A DNA stretch of 32,599 bases from positions 1 through 32,599 of the forward strand of contig JAUCBJ010000787.1 in the NCBI GenBank assembly GCA_032718475.1, written 5' to 3'. The notes under the pieces were generated by a model. That model was given only the letters and a program-made list of their open reading frames with translations. It made no database searches and had not been told where the DNA came from. Shown here one piece after another: positions 7,055-17,600 of this stretch. How positions within the stretch are numbered: position 1 is the first letter of the stretch; the number at the start of each line of letters is the position of its first letter. The position numbers were made by a program, and so were the translations under genes. The DNA is from Nemertoderma westbladi (lineage: Eukaryota > Xenacoelomorpha > Nemertodermatida > Nemertodermatidae).

Positions 7055-10000
7055 CCATTAGGTCCCAAAGGAGCATTAGGTCCCAAAGAGCATTAGGTCC
7101 CAAAGAGTGTTAGGTCCCAAAGAGCATTAGGCCCCAAAGGGCATTAGGTCCCAAAGAGTGTTAGGCCCCAAAGGGGCATTAGGTCACAAAGAGTGTTAGC
7201 TCCCTAAGAGCATTAGGTCTCAAAGGAGCATTAGGTGCCAAAGGAGCATTAGGTCCCAAAGGAGCATTAGGTCCCAAAGAGTGTTAGGTCCCAAACTGCT
7301 TTAGGTCCCAAAGAGCTTTAGGTCCCAAAGTAGTGTTAGATCCATAAGGAGCATTAGGTCCCAAAGGAGCGTTACGTCCCAAAGGAGCATTAGGTCCCAA
7401 AGGAATGTTAAGTCCCAAAGAGCATTAGGTCCCAAACAGTGATAGGTCCCAAAGGAGCATTAGGACCGAAAGAGCATTTTAGGTCCCAAAGAGCATTAGG
7501 TCCCAAAGAGCATTAGGCCCCAGAGAGCGTTAGGTCCCAAATAGCGTTAGGCCCCAAAGAGCATTATGTCCCATAGAAGAGCATTAGGTCCCAAATGAGC
7601 GTTAGGTCCCAAAGAGCATTAGGTCCCAAAGAGCATTAGGTCCCAAAGGAGCATTAGGTCCTAAAGGAGCATCAGGTCCCAAAGGAGCATTAGGTCCCAA
7701 AGAGCGTTAGGTCCCAAAGAGCATTAGGCCCCAAAGAGCATTAGGTCCCAAAGGAGCGTTAGGTCCCAAAGGAGTGTTAGGTGCCAAAGGAGAATTAGGT
7801 CCCAAAGTAGCATTAGGTCCAAAAGGAGTGTTATGTCCCAAAGAGCATTAGATCCCAAACAGTGCTAGGTCCCAAAGAGCATTAGGCCCCAAAGACCATT
7901 AGGTTCCAAAGGAGCGTTAGGTCACAAAGGAGCATTAGGTCCGAAAGAGCATTTTAGGTCCCAAAGAGCGTTAGGTCCCAAAGGAGCCTTAGGACCAAAA
8001 GAGCATTTTAGGTCCCAAAGAGTGTTAGGCCCCATAGAGCATTAGGTCCCAAAGGAGCATTAGGTCTGAAAGAGTATTTTAGGTCCCAAAGAGCATTAGG
8101 TCCCAAAGAGCATCAGGCCCCAAAGAACGTTATGCCCCTAAGAGCGTTAGGCCCCAAAGAACGTTAGGCCCCTAAGAGCATTAGGTCCCAAAGGAGCATA
8201 AGGTCCCAAAGAGCATTAGGTCCCAAAGAGTGTTAGGTCCCAAAGAGCATTAGGCCCCAAAAGGCATTAGGTCCCAAAGGAGCGTTAGGTCCCAAAGAGT
8301 GTTAGGTCCCTAAGAGCATCAGGTTCCAAAGGAGCATTAGGTGCCTGAGGAGCGTTAGGTCCCAAAGGAGTGTTAGGTCCCAAAGAATGTTAGGTCCCAA
8401 AGAGCGTTAGGTCCCAAAGAGCATTACGTCCCAAAGGAACATTAGGTCCCAAAGGAGTGTTACGTCCCAAAGAGCATTAGGTCCCAAACAGTGTTAGGTC
8501 CCAAAGGATCGTTAGGTCTGAAAGAGCATTTTAGGTCTGAAAGAGCATTTTAGGTCCCAAAGAGCGTTAGGTCCAAAAGAGCATTTTAGGTCCTAAAGAG
8601 CATATGTCCCATAGAGCATTAGGTCCCAAAGGAGCATTAGGTCCCAAAGAGCATTCCCAAAGAGCTTAGGTCCCAAAGGAGCGTTAGGTCCCAAAGGAGC
8701 ATTAGGTCCCAAAGGAGCATCAGGTCCCAAAGGAGCATTAGGTCCCAAAGAGCGTTAGGTCCCAAAGAGCATTAGGCCCCAAAGAGCATTAGGTCCCAAA
8801 GGAGCGTTAGGTCCCAAAGGAGTGTTAGGTGCCAAAGGAGAATTAGGTCCCAAAGTAGCATTAGGTCCAAAAGGAGTGTTATGTCCCAAAGAGCATTAGA
8901 TCCCAAACAGTGCTAGGTCCCAAAGAGCATTAGGCCCCAAAGACCATTAGGTTCCAAAGGAGCGTTAGGTCACAAAGGAGCATTAGGTCCGAAAGAGCAT
9001 TTTAGGTCCCAAAGAGCGTTAGGTCCCAAAGGAGCCTTAGGACCAAAAGAGCATTTTAGGTCCCAAAGAGTGTTAGGCCCCATAGAGCATTAGGTCCCAA
9101 AGGAGCATTAGGTCTGAAAGAGTATTTTAGGTCCCAAAGAGCATTAGGTCCCAAAGAGCATCAGGCCCCAAAGAACGTTATGCCCCTAAGAGCGTTAGGC
9201 CCCAAAGAACGTTAGGCCCCTAAGAGCATTAGGTCCCAAAGGAGCATAAGGTCCCAAAGAGCATTAGGTCCCAAAGAGTGTTAGGTCCCAAAGAGCATTA
9301 GGCCCCAAAAGGCATTAGGTCCCAAAGGAGCGTTAGGTCCCAAAGAGTGTTAGGTCCCTAAGAGCATTAGGTTCCAAAGGAGCATTAGGTGCCTGAGGAG
9401 CGTTAGGTCCCAAAGGAGTGTTAGGTCCCAAAGAATGTTAGGTCCCAAAGAGCGTTAGGTCCCAAAGAGCATTACGTCCCAAAGGAACATTAGGTCCCAA
9501 AGGAGTGTTACGTCCCAAAGAGCATTAGGTCCCAAACAGTGTTAGGTCCCAAAGGATCGTTAGGTCTGAAAGAACATTTTAGGTCTGAAAGAGCATTTTA
9601 GGTCCCAAAGAGCGTTAGGTCCAAAAGAGCATTTTAGGTCCTAAAGAGCATATGTCCCATAGAGCATTAGGTCCCAAAGGAGCATTAGGTCCCAAAGAGC
9701 ATTCCCAAAGAGCTTAGGTCCCAAAGGAGCGTTAGGTCCCAAAGGAGCATTAGGTCCCAAAGAGAATTAGGCACCAAAGAGCATTAGGTCCCAAAGGAGC
9801 GTTAGGTCCCAAAGGAGTATTAGGTCCCAGAGGAGAATTAGGTCCCAAAGTAGCATTAGGTCCCAAGGAGTTTTAGGTCCCAAAGAGCATTATGTCCCAA
9901 ACAGTGCTAGGTCCCAAACAGCATTAGGTCCCAAACAGTGCTAGGTCCCAAAAAGCATTAGGCCCCAAAGACCTTTAGGTTCCAAAGGAGTGTTAGGTCA

Positions 10001-11114
10001 CAAAGGAGCATTAGGTCCAAAAGAGCATTTTTAGTCCCAAAGAGCGTTAGGTCCCAAAGGAGCCTTAGGTCCAAAAGAGCGTTTTAGGTCCCAAAGATTG
10101 TTAGACCCCAAAGAGCATTAGGTCCCAAAGGAGCATTAGGTCTGAAAGAGCATTTTAGGTCCCAAAGAGCATTAGGTCCCAAAGAGCGTCAGGCCTCAAA
10201 AACATTTTTGCCCCTAAGAGCATTAGGCCCCAAAGAACGTTAGGCCCCTAAGAGCATTAGGTTCCAAAGGAGCATCAGGTCTGAAAGAGCATTTTAGGTC
10301 ACAAAGAGCATTAGATCCCAAAGAGCATTAGGCCCCAAAGAGTGTTAGGCCCCTAAGAGCGTTAGGTCCCAAAGGAGTGTTAGGTCCGAAAGAGCGTTTT
10401 AGGTCCCAAAGAGCATTAGGCCCAAAGACCATTAGGTGCCAAAGAGCATTAGCTCCCAAAGAGCGTTAGGCCCCAAAGACCGTTAGGTCCCAAAGAACAT
10501 TAGGACCCAAAGATAGTTATGCCCCAAAGAGCGTTAGGTCCCAAAGGAGCATTAGGTCCGAAAGAGCGTTTTAGGTCCTAAAGAGCATTAGGTCCCAAAG
10601 AGCATTAGGCCCCAAAGAGCATTAGGTCCCAAAGAGCATTTTAGGTCCCAAAGAGCGTTAGGCCCCAAAGATAGTTAGGCCCCAAAGAGTGTTAGGTCCT
10701 AAAGGAGCGTTAGGTCCGAAAGCGCATTTTAGGTCCCAAAGAGCATTAGGTCCCAAAGAGCATTAGGCCCCAAAGAGTGTTAGGTCACAAAGAGCATTAG
10801 GCCCCACAGGGCGTTAGGACCCAAAGAGTGTTTTAGGTCCCAAGGAGCGTTAGGTCCCAAAGAGCATTAGGATCCAAAGATAGTTAGGCCCCAAAGAGCA
10901 TTAGCTCACAAAGGAGCGTTAGGTCCGAAAGAGCATTTTAGGTCCCAAAGAGCGTTAGGTCCCAAAGAGTGTTAGGTCCCAAAGGAGCGTTAGGTCCCAA
11001 AGGAGTGTTAGGTCCCAACAGAGCATTAGGTCCCAAAGGAGCATTAGGTCCCAAAGGAGTGTTAGGTCCCAAAGAGCATTAGGTCACAAACAGTTTAGGT
11101 CCCAAAGAGCATTA
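7055..11114. repeat. ~17-bp minisatellite array, about 4 kb
   Basis: The array has roughly 230 units around GAGCATTAGGTCCCAAA. Units are mostly 17-19 bp long, because GAGC or GGAGC and ATTAGG or ATTTTAGG variants alternate. Common base changes are GCGTT or GTGTT for GCATT and GGCCCC for GGTCCC. Because unit length is not a multiple of three and varies, the array is not coding. It contains the 1048-bp duplication described separately and ends directly in an ATTAGTAAAT bridge into the 46-bp array. Confidence 0.95.
7641..9761. repeat. Recent 1048-bp tandem duplication inside the 17-bp array
   Basis: Two blocks, about 7641-8688 and 8689-9736, are almost identical, with the match running on to about 9761. 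The same irregular variants recur at an offset of exactly 1048: CCCAAAGTAG at 7801/8849, ATCAGG at 7671/8719 and CATATGTCCC at 8601/9649. Only a few base differences are visible, for example near 8320/9368 and 8524/9572. Neighbouring 17-bp units differ from each other far more than the two blocks do, so the duplication is much younger than the base array. Confidence 0.9.
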
Positions 11115-12013
11115 GTAAATATTAGTAAATATTAGTAAAGTAAATATTAGTAGACTTATTATCAACCTACTATCCTAGAGCCAAAGTAAATATTAGTAGA
11201 GTTATTATCAACCTACTATCCTAGAGCCGAAGTAAATATTAGTAGAGTTATTATCAACCTACTATCCTAGAGCCTAAGTAAATATTAGTAGAGTTATTAT
11301 CAACCTACTATCCTAGAGCCTAAGTCAATATTAGTAGACTTATTATCAACCTACTATCCTAGAGCCTAAGTAAATATTAGTAGAGTTATTATCAACCTAC
11401 TATCCTAGAGCCTAAGTAAATATTAGTAGAGTTATTATCAACCTACTATCCTAGAGCTGAAGTAAATATTAGTAGAGTTATTATCAACCTACTATCCTAG
11501 AGCTGAAGTAAATATTAGTAGACTTATTATCAACCTACTATCCTAGAGCCTAAGTAAATATTAGTAGAGTTATTATCAACCTACTATCCTAGAGCCTAAG
11601 TAAATATTAGTAGAGTTATTATCAACCTACTATCCTAGAGCTGAAGTAAATATTAGTAGAGTTATTATCAACCTACTATCCTAGAGCCTAAGTAAATATT
11701 AGTAGAGTTATTATCAACCTACTATCCTAGAGCCTAAGTAAATATTAGTAGAGTTATTATCAACCTACTATCCTAGAGCCTAAGTAAATATTAGTAGAGA
11801 TATTATCAACCTACTATCCTAGAGCCTAAGTAAATATTAGTAGAGTTATTATCAACCTACTATCCTAGAGCCTAAGTAAATATTAGTAGAGTTATTATCA
11901 ACCTACTATCCTAGAGCCTAAGTAAATATTAGTAGAGTTATTATCAACCTACTATCCTAGAGCCTAAGTAAATATTAGTAGAGTTATTATCAACCTACTA
12001 TCCTAGAGCCTAA
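11111..12013. repeat. 46-bp satellite-like array, 19 copies in perfect register
   Basis: TATCCTAGAG starts at 11171 and again every 46 bp to 11999, giving 19 occurrences with no insertion or deletion. The few variants are substitutions, such as GACTTATT or GAGATATT for GAGTTATT, and GCTGAAG for GCCTAAG. Bases 11111-11138 hold 10-bp ATTAGTAAAT units that link the 17-bp array to this one. Confidence 0.95.
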
Positions 12014-12147
12014 ATGTTCATGCTCTTTCACATGAAACCATCGAAATGTCAAAAAAAACAAGCGCGAAATCGCGCAAAGGTCTGCGTCTACTAACGCATG
12101 AACTGTCTCCTTGAATGGCTAACTACCAATCTTACTACAAAAAAATT

Positions 12148-12220
12148 TACCGGAAAGTGGGATTGAACTCGGTACCTAGAGATTCTAAGTCCAACGCTCT
12201 AGTAACTTCGCTACTGCGAC
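12148..12220 (-). repeat. tRNA-derived SINE head or tRNA pseudogene
   Basis: Read on the minus strand, the 73 bases resemble a tRNA. There is an A-box-like TAGCGAAGTTACTAGAGC, a GTTGGACTTAGAATC anticodon-arm segment like those of Ser/Leu tRNAs, and a B-box-like GAGTTCAATCC. The two acceptor halves (GTCGCAG and ACTTTCC) do not pair, and no folded variable arm is evident. It is therefore a SINE promoter head or a decayed tRNA rather than a working gene. Confidence 0.5.
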
Positions 12221-12774
12221 GTACGCAGCCTTAAAAAACGAAGACCTCACACTAAGACCTTGTACTCTCAATTAATTAAACCAGACAGTAATCGTCCATT
12301 GAAAAACACAAATCGCAATAATTTAACAAATCAAAAACTAATTATCGCGCCCTGCATCTCATCAATATGAACACGTGTGCCTTCATGTAGCAAAAGCTGC
12401 AAGCCATCTTAGTGAACACTTACAACTATACTATTGCTAGTTTAATTCAATTCCTCAAACAACAGCTAAAAACAGTCGCTGTGCAACATCAATTTTGCAG
12501 AGTAAAGCAAGGGGGGTGGCAGGCTGCCTCTGACGACAAGTAAAGCTATAAATACTACTATAAATAAGAGTTTATTGTGTTCAAGGAACAGGCAGTTAAT
12601 GGCTTCCGATACACACACTGATACGCCATTGGTATAGCTTCTGTGACCAATTTTGTAATTTAAAAATTACGAAAATAAACTTTTTGCAGAACATATTAAT
12701 GACCAAAAATATTGATGATATTATAACAGCTTACAGTGTACAGTACCTATATTAATTTTTTTTATTTTGTATAC
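12221..12774. other. Stretch without a recognised gene
   Basis: AT-rich sequence with no frame of note and no array. If the tRNA-like sequence at 12148-12220 is a SINE head, the body of that SINE would lie on its left, not here. I see nothing else I can name. Confidence 0.35.
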
Positions 12775-13000
12775 AATTTCAAAAAATACTAGCGAGCAAA
12801 AAAACACCAGCAACCATAAAACAATATCTACTAAGGTTCTAGAACATTCACCAATATCAAAAAAACACTCAAATACAATATTACTATTTTTTTATTGTTT
12901 TTTATTTTCAAAAATACTAGCTAGTAAAAAAACACTAGCTACCATTAAAAAATATCTACTAAGGTTCTAGAACATTCACCAATAAAAAAAACAATGAAAT
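12775..13000. repeat. Two-copy AT-rich repeat, period 128 bp
   Basis: CTAAGGTTCTAGAACATTCA starts at 12831 and 12959. The preceding AATACTAGC-(A)n-CAC(C/T)AGC segments align at the same offset. A-runs dominate the rest. The 67-codon open frame spanning it is Lys/Asn/Ser-rich and not credible. Confidence 0.75.
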
Positions 13001-13036
13001 TACAAAAAAAAGAAATTTTCAAAAATGGTCACACAA

Positions 13037-13145
13037 GCTATGTAAGGTACTATTATATTTGAGTGGTGGAACATTGTATGTTGACTTTTTGAATGTTAAT
13101 TAAGCGAGTTAATTAAGCTTATTAAGCTCAAGTACCTTACAAGCT
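13037..13145. repeat. Short inverted-repeat element
   Basis: AGCTATGTAAGGTACT at 13037-13052 matches the reverse complement of AGTACCTTACAAGCT at 13131-13145, apart from one missing base. The inside is AT-rich, with TTAATTAAG repeats. At about 109 bp it could be a tiny MITE. No target-site duplication was recognised. Confidence 0.4.
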
Positions 13146-13408
13146 ATACCAGTGCCCACAGACTTTTATAAAACTGCCATAGCATAATTATAACAGTTCG
13201 GAGATGGCTCGCAGTTTTGACTAGCCCCACAACCAACTGCATTAATATTGATATTGATGTTTCACCATTGCGATAAAACAAGTTTTTTTCGCCTTTTATG
13301 TAGGACGCCCCACTGAGAATGTAGCGAAGCTCACTGTTGCACACTGCAGCTGCATCAGTAGGTATAATCGGATTAATACGTAAGTGATTTAATATGTAGA
13401 AAGGGAGG

Positions 13409-13560
13409 CGGGGTAGCGTAGCTTAATTGGTTAACCGCAAGGCCTGCAATCAATAATTGGTTGTGGGTTCGATCCCTACCATGGTCCACCCACCCTTAAT
13501 CCTTGCCTAGTATCCAGAAATGGAAAATAAAAACAAATTTCCTCTGTGGAGTAATCCTAG
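13409..13560 (+). repeat. tRNA-derived SINE-like sequence
   Basis: GGGTAGCGTAGCTTAATTGG at 13411-13430 is a good RNA polymerase III A box with flank, and GGGTTCGATCCC at 13465-13476 is a near-perfect B box. The spacing fits a tRNA promoter. The T arm can form (GTGGG with CCTAC), but acceptor and anticodon arms do not, so it is not a working tRNA. The tRNA-unrelated part probably continues to about 13560; its end is unclear. Confidence 0.6.
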
Positions 13561-13979
13561 GGGGTGGGCTCTGTAAATAAGTCGTAAGAAAGTGGCAATT
13601 TTATGCGATAAATTTATTGTTTCACTTTCTGTTATGTTTCATATTAAATTGATTTGAAAACCCTATATAGCATTGGAGAACTCCTTGTCTTTCTCTTGAG
13701 TAGTACCGCTTCCGCTTTGCATGACATTCGCCGTAATGGCCAGCTTCAGCACAATCTTGTGTATTATCGGCCTCATGAAGATATTAGGCATGGAATGCTC
13801 ATGAGTTTCATGACACGCCGTTTAAAGTACACTGGTCTTGAAATTGCGGATGATTCGCAAAATTCACGGGTGATATGGAGTTATGGCGGAGCAATTTTGT
13901 CGATAAGCCGGCATAACATGCTTAATGCAGCAACACACATTTCTAAGCACTATATGTAGAACCCATGTACTGTTATGTA

Positions 13980-13985
13980 TTTATT
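13980..13985 (-). terminator. Candidate poly(A) signal of the dynein gene
   Basis: The minus strand reads AATAAA, about 650 bases after the dynein stop codon. A GU-rich segment (ATGTGTGTTG) follows about 40 bases further on, as expected for a cleavage site near 13950-13970. Weaker variants (AGTAAA, CATAAA) occur closer to the stop, so the 3'UTR length is a guess. Confidence 0.4.
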
Positions 13986-14633
13986 GTTACGCTGGTCGAA
14001 GTATTTTTATATGATAAATTGTCTTCTGTTCTTACTTAATCATTCTCCAAGTTAATTAAAATATTTGAGATAACCAGAAAAATATATTTAAATAGACATG
14101 AAAACAATATAAAAATATTATTAGCAATAAAAACACTAGTATTTACAAAACATGACATATTTACATGCACCCTCTTTCACAAAACGACTTTATCAACATA
14201 TTTTAGGAATACGAAACATTCGTAAAAACATAAACCAACCGTAGCCATACTGTCTGGGGTTACACGTTTGGTTAGCTAAATTATTTCGATTATTTAAAAA
14301 CAAGCAATATTATTTACATCAATTTAAAAACTTTACCAGACACAGTTGCCAAACAGTAAAAAGTACTCAATTAATAACGAAATTTACTATTTACAGAAAG
14401 CAACTAAAATTGATTCCTCACTTTTGACAAAGTACATATTTGGTATAATCAACAGAGTCAACCCCGACAATAACAGACGTGAATACGTCTTTTATGAACA
14501 AGTTGTAAAGTGGTTTTGGCGATAAATAACACACTTCTACTGTAGCTAATATAGCTAACATACCATTAAATAGTGTCCCAAGTAATTGGCAATACTGTAG
14601 CTAAATGTAACAGTTGATAGGCCTAAGCAATAG
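13986..14633 (-). other. Probable 3'UTR of the dynein gene
   Basis: This AT-rich stretch between the dynein stop codon and the first canonical AATAAA on the minus strand has no open frame. There is no T-rich tract on the plus strand that would be the poly(A) tail of a retrocopy. Confidence 0.4.
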
Positions 14634-17600
14634 TTATTCCGCCTGACTGAGGAGTAGAGCTGTTCCTCGTTTCACCCAGTGGGTCGCTGGCATACTTCCA
14701 GATTTCAGCTCCACGCACTCCACGAACGAGGGTCTACCTGGCGTCCCAGAACGATTTGGATAGGCGTAAGTGGGACATATGTACAGTCCCTTTGTCTTTG
14801 TTTTCTTGTTTTCCACCGGCTTGAAATGAATAGAAGGCATCCGACATTGGAGCTGCATCGGTTCAGCTTCTATTAAACAGGAATTCTTCTTATCCCATCC
14901 CGCTCCCTCCAGAAACATACCTTTTATTAAAACCCCGTCCTTGGGGGGCCCAGTCACATTTGTATCATCGATGGTGAGCACAGAAAACTCCCAGGAGAGA
15001 GTATCAACTGATACATTATTCTGTCGAGCCGCTACTTGGGACACCGCTGTGAGGAAACCGGTGGGAAAGGTGAATCCACTCAACCAGAATATGATAGGGG
15101 GATGAGCAGTGGAACTCCATTTTTCCAACTGTTCTATTCGCATTACCAAATCTCGCACCCACGCTGCCAGTGGCTTGATGGAAGGGTAGGCCTTCCGCCA
15201 TAATGGTGGTACTTGTGCCTCTAAAATACACGTAAATGTTTCTTCCAAATCTGAAGACATGACAACTAAACCTTTAATGCCCTTGTCCAAATCGAGCAAC
15301 GATTTCCGGATAAGATTGAGTAAGTAATTGTAACGTTCAATCTCTTGTAACAGGACCACATTGAGAGGTGAGGGGTCATCCTTCATTATTTTCGCAGTCT
15401 GCCCATAATCCAAATCTTCAGGTACCTGTTTTAGAACGTTAGCGGAGAGCTCTAGTACCTTTGATTCGTTAGATTGGGCTCCCACCGTTGCAACCTGCGA
15501 TCCAAGTGACAGCAGAGTATCAAACAAAAGCTTCGTTTCAGCCTTTTGAGAGGAGATGTCAGCATTCGGGTGTTGTCCAAATACTTCTGGATGGTCCAAG
15601 TTTGGCAATGTCGATATATATTCTTTGTAAGATCGCAAACTGCCATCTCTAGGAATGTAATATGTGGGAAGAATAGAAAGCTTATAAAACGGTGTTTCTA
15701 GCACATCCTCATGGAAACAATCATTAATATAAGTCGTTAGTACTCGTCTATCATAATCGTCAGTGACGTGGCCACCATAATTAACTAATGCCACAAGGTA
15801 TTTGAGTGCATCCCAGGGTGTGTCATCGTATTCATCTAAGTAAAGGCTCAATAGGTGCTCACTGACTTCGAAATCAGAGTTGTTGAAACTGTAAAATACA
15901 TTCCACCCGAGTTGACCAAATTTTCGCCGCTCAATTAATATGGAATGGAAGAAGCAAAGACTGAATAACAAGCGCTGATATTTATCGTGCTTTCTTGTTC
16001 GCATAAACGATTGGTCAGTTACAGTATTGTACAACCGCTTCATGTTTGCCTTCACTCCACGTGGAGGCTCAGTGGTCATTTTTATTCCGGATTGGAGAAT
16101 GGCAATGGGAAAATCCGGATTTGGCGAGCTGCTTAGCCAAAGTCTGAAGTCTTTATGGGGCTCTTCCACTTGCAATTGTTCACAAAGTTTGTCTAATTGC
16201 GGCATCCATGACAAACTCAAATGACAATTTGCTAGGAATACCCAGTTTCCCTCTTTAATACCCTCTTTTATCATTCTTGTAGCGATTGGGGCTTGACCTT
16301 GTCCGAGAGATAGTGCCATTTGCGTCTGACCCATTCCATGTGCTAGGGCAGTTAGTGCTCCAGTGGGATCCACACCGGGGCTCAATACAAATATCAATGG
16401 TGTCTTACTTGATGAGTCGTCAAGGACAGCCTTCATATCCAACACTGGAGGCTCAACGAACCGTGTTCCTAAATTGTTTACAACGAAACTCATGGCCGCA
16501 AATGCAACCCGATCTGTTCTTAAGCAGCGCAAAATTACCATCTTTTGAAGTTCATTGCAAGAGTTTTCCCATTCCCCTGGCAATGGAGAAGTTTCCGGGT
16601 TGTCACTCATAAACCATATACTCCAATCTCGAGGATACTGCTCGAATGAAGTTATAATTCCATGGAAATTAGATAATTTTTCTAATTCTGATATGTTGTC
16701 CCAATCAGTTTCTGGCAACCAATTTGAACATGGGTTATCCATCTGTTCGTCCTTGTCCAAAACTATTCCACCAGTAAGAAAAAAAGTGAACTCTTCCATG
16801 TTAATTTTCCCAGCATTTTGTAATATCTTTACACACATATGGAAAGAAAACAACAGCTTGTGCTTCTCAAACAATCCACGACATGTGTAGCGGTAAACAG
16901 AATACGTATGCCAATCATTCAAGTTAGCAATTCTGTCTTCTAGTTTAGGACTCTTGTGTGACTTGTCAATACTTGTATTAAACAGGTCAATATAGGCATC
17001 TAAACTAAATTGATACATGGGATCGATTCTGCCCATGTCTATCAGTACAAAGAAGAGAATCGAAGCTCTTGTTGCACAAGGCCGATAACCTTCTCGTGCC
17101 GCATCTATTTTGGCTTCGGTTGTCTCACTCATTGCTAGCTGTTCAGTTACTTCCTGTGATGTTACCTTGGATGTTTGCAATGTGTTCACCAATTCTTCAT
17201 TTTCAAGTAAAGAACCTTCTGACTCATTTAGCAGTCGTAATATCTCATTCTCCAATTCTTTTAATTTCGTTTTCCCAGCAGCAATGTTTAATACCAATGA
17301 ATCTTTTTGTTCCTCTAACTCTGGCCTCTCTTTTCTCACAACGGTACCCAATAACTGGGCTTCGAGTCCTTGCTCCTTGACAGCAAAATTAACTATTGTC
17401 GTTTTTGCAGCGATTTCAGGTGTGTAATGAGGATTGCTGAGCTTCGTGGTAATGTAAAATTTAAAGTCTTGATTGTATTCTATTTCTTTATCACCAAGAC
17501 GGATCATATACCGTCCACCCAGTTTTATAAGAGATTTGTTTAATATTGGATTCAGACTTGGGTCAAGTTCCTCTTGGACGTTTTGTAACAAGACAGGATT

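Noticed and set aside
7055-11114. 17-bp array considered as a coding repeat protein
   Set aside because: Unit length varies between about 15 and 20 bp and breaks every frame.
13411-13485. Functional tRNA gene
   Set aside because: A and B boxes are good, but the acceptor and anticodon stems do not pair; best seen as a SINE head.
13654-13959. 101-codon plus-strand frame starting with a hydrophobic stretch
   Set aside because: No motif or family recognised, no promoter or codon bias visible, and it lies just past the likely dynein 3' end; probably chance, although an old gene fragment cannot be excluded.
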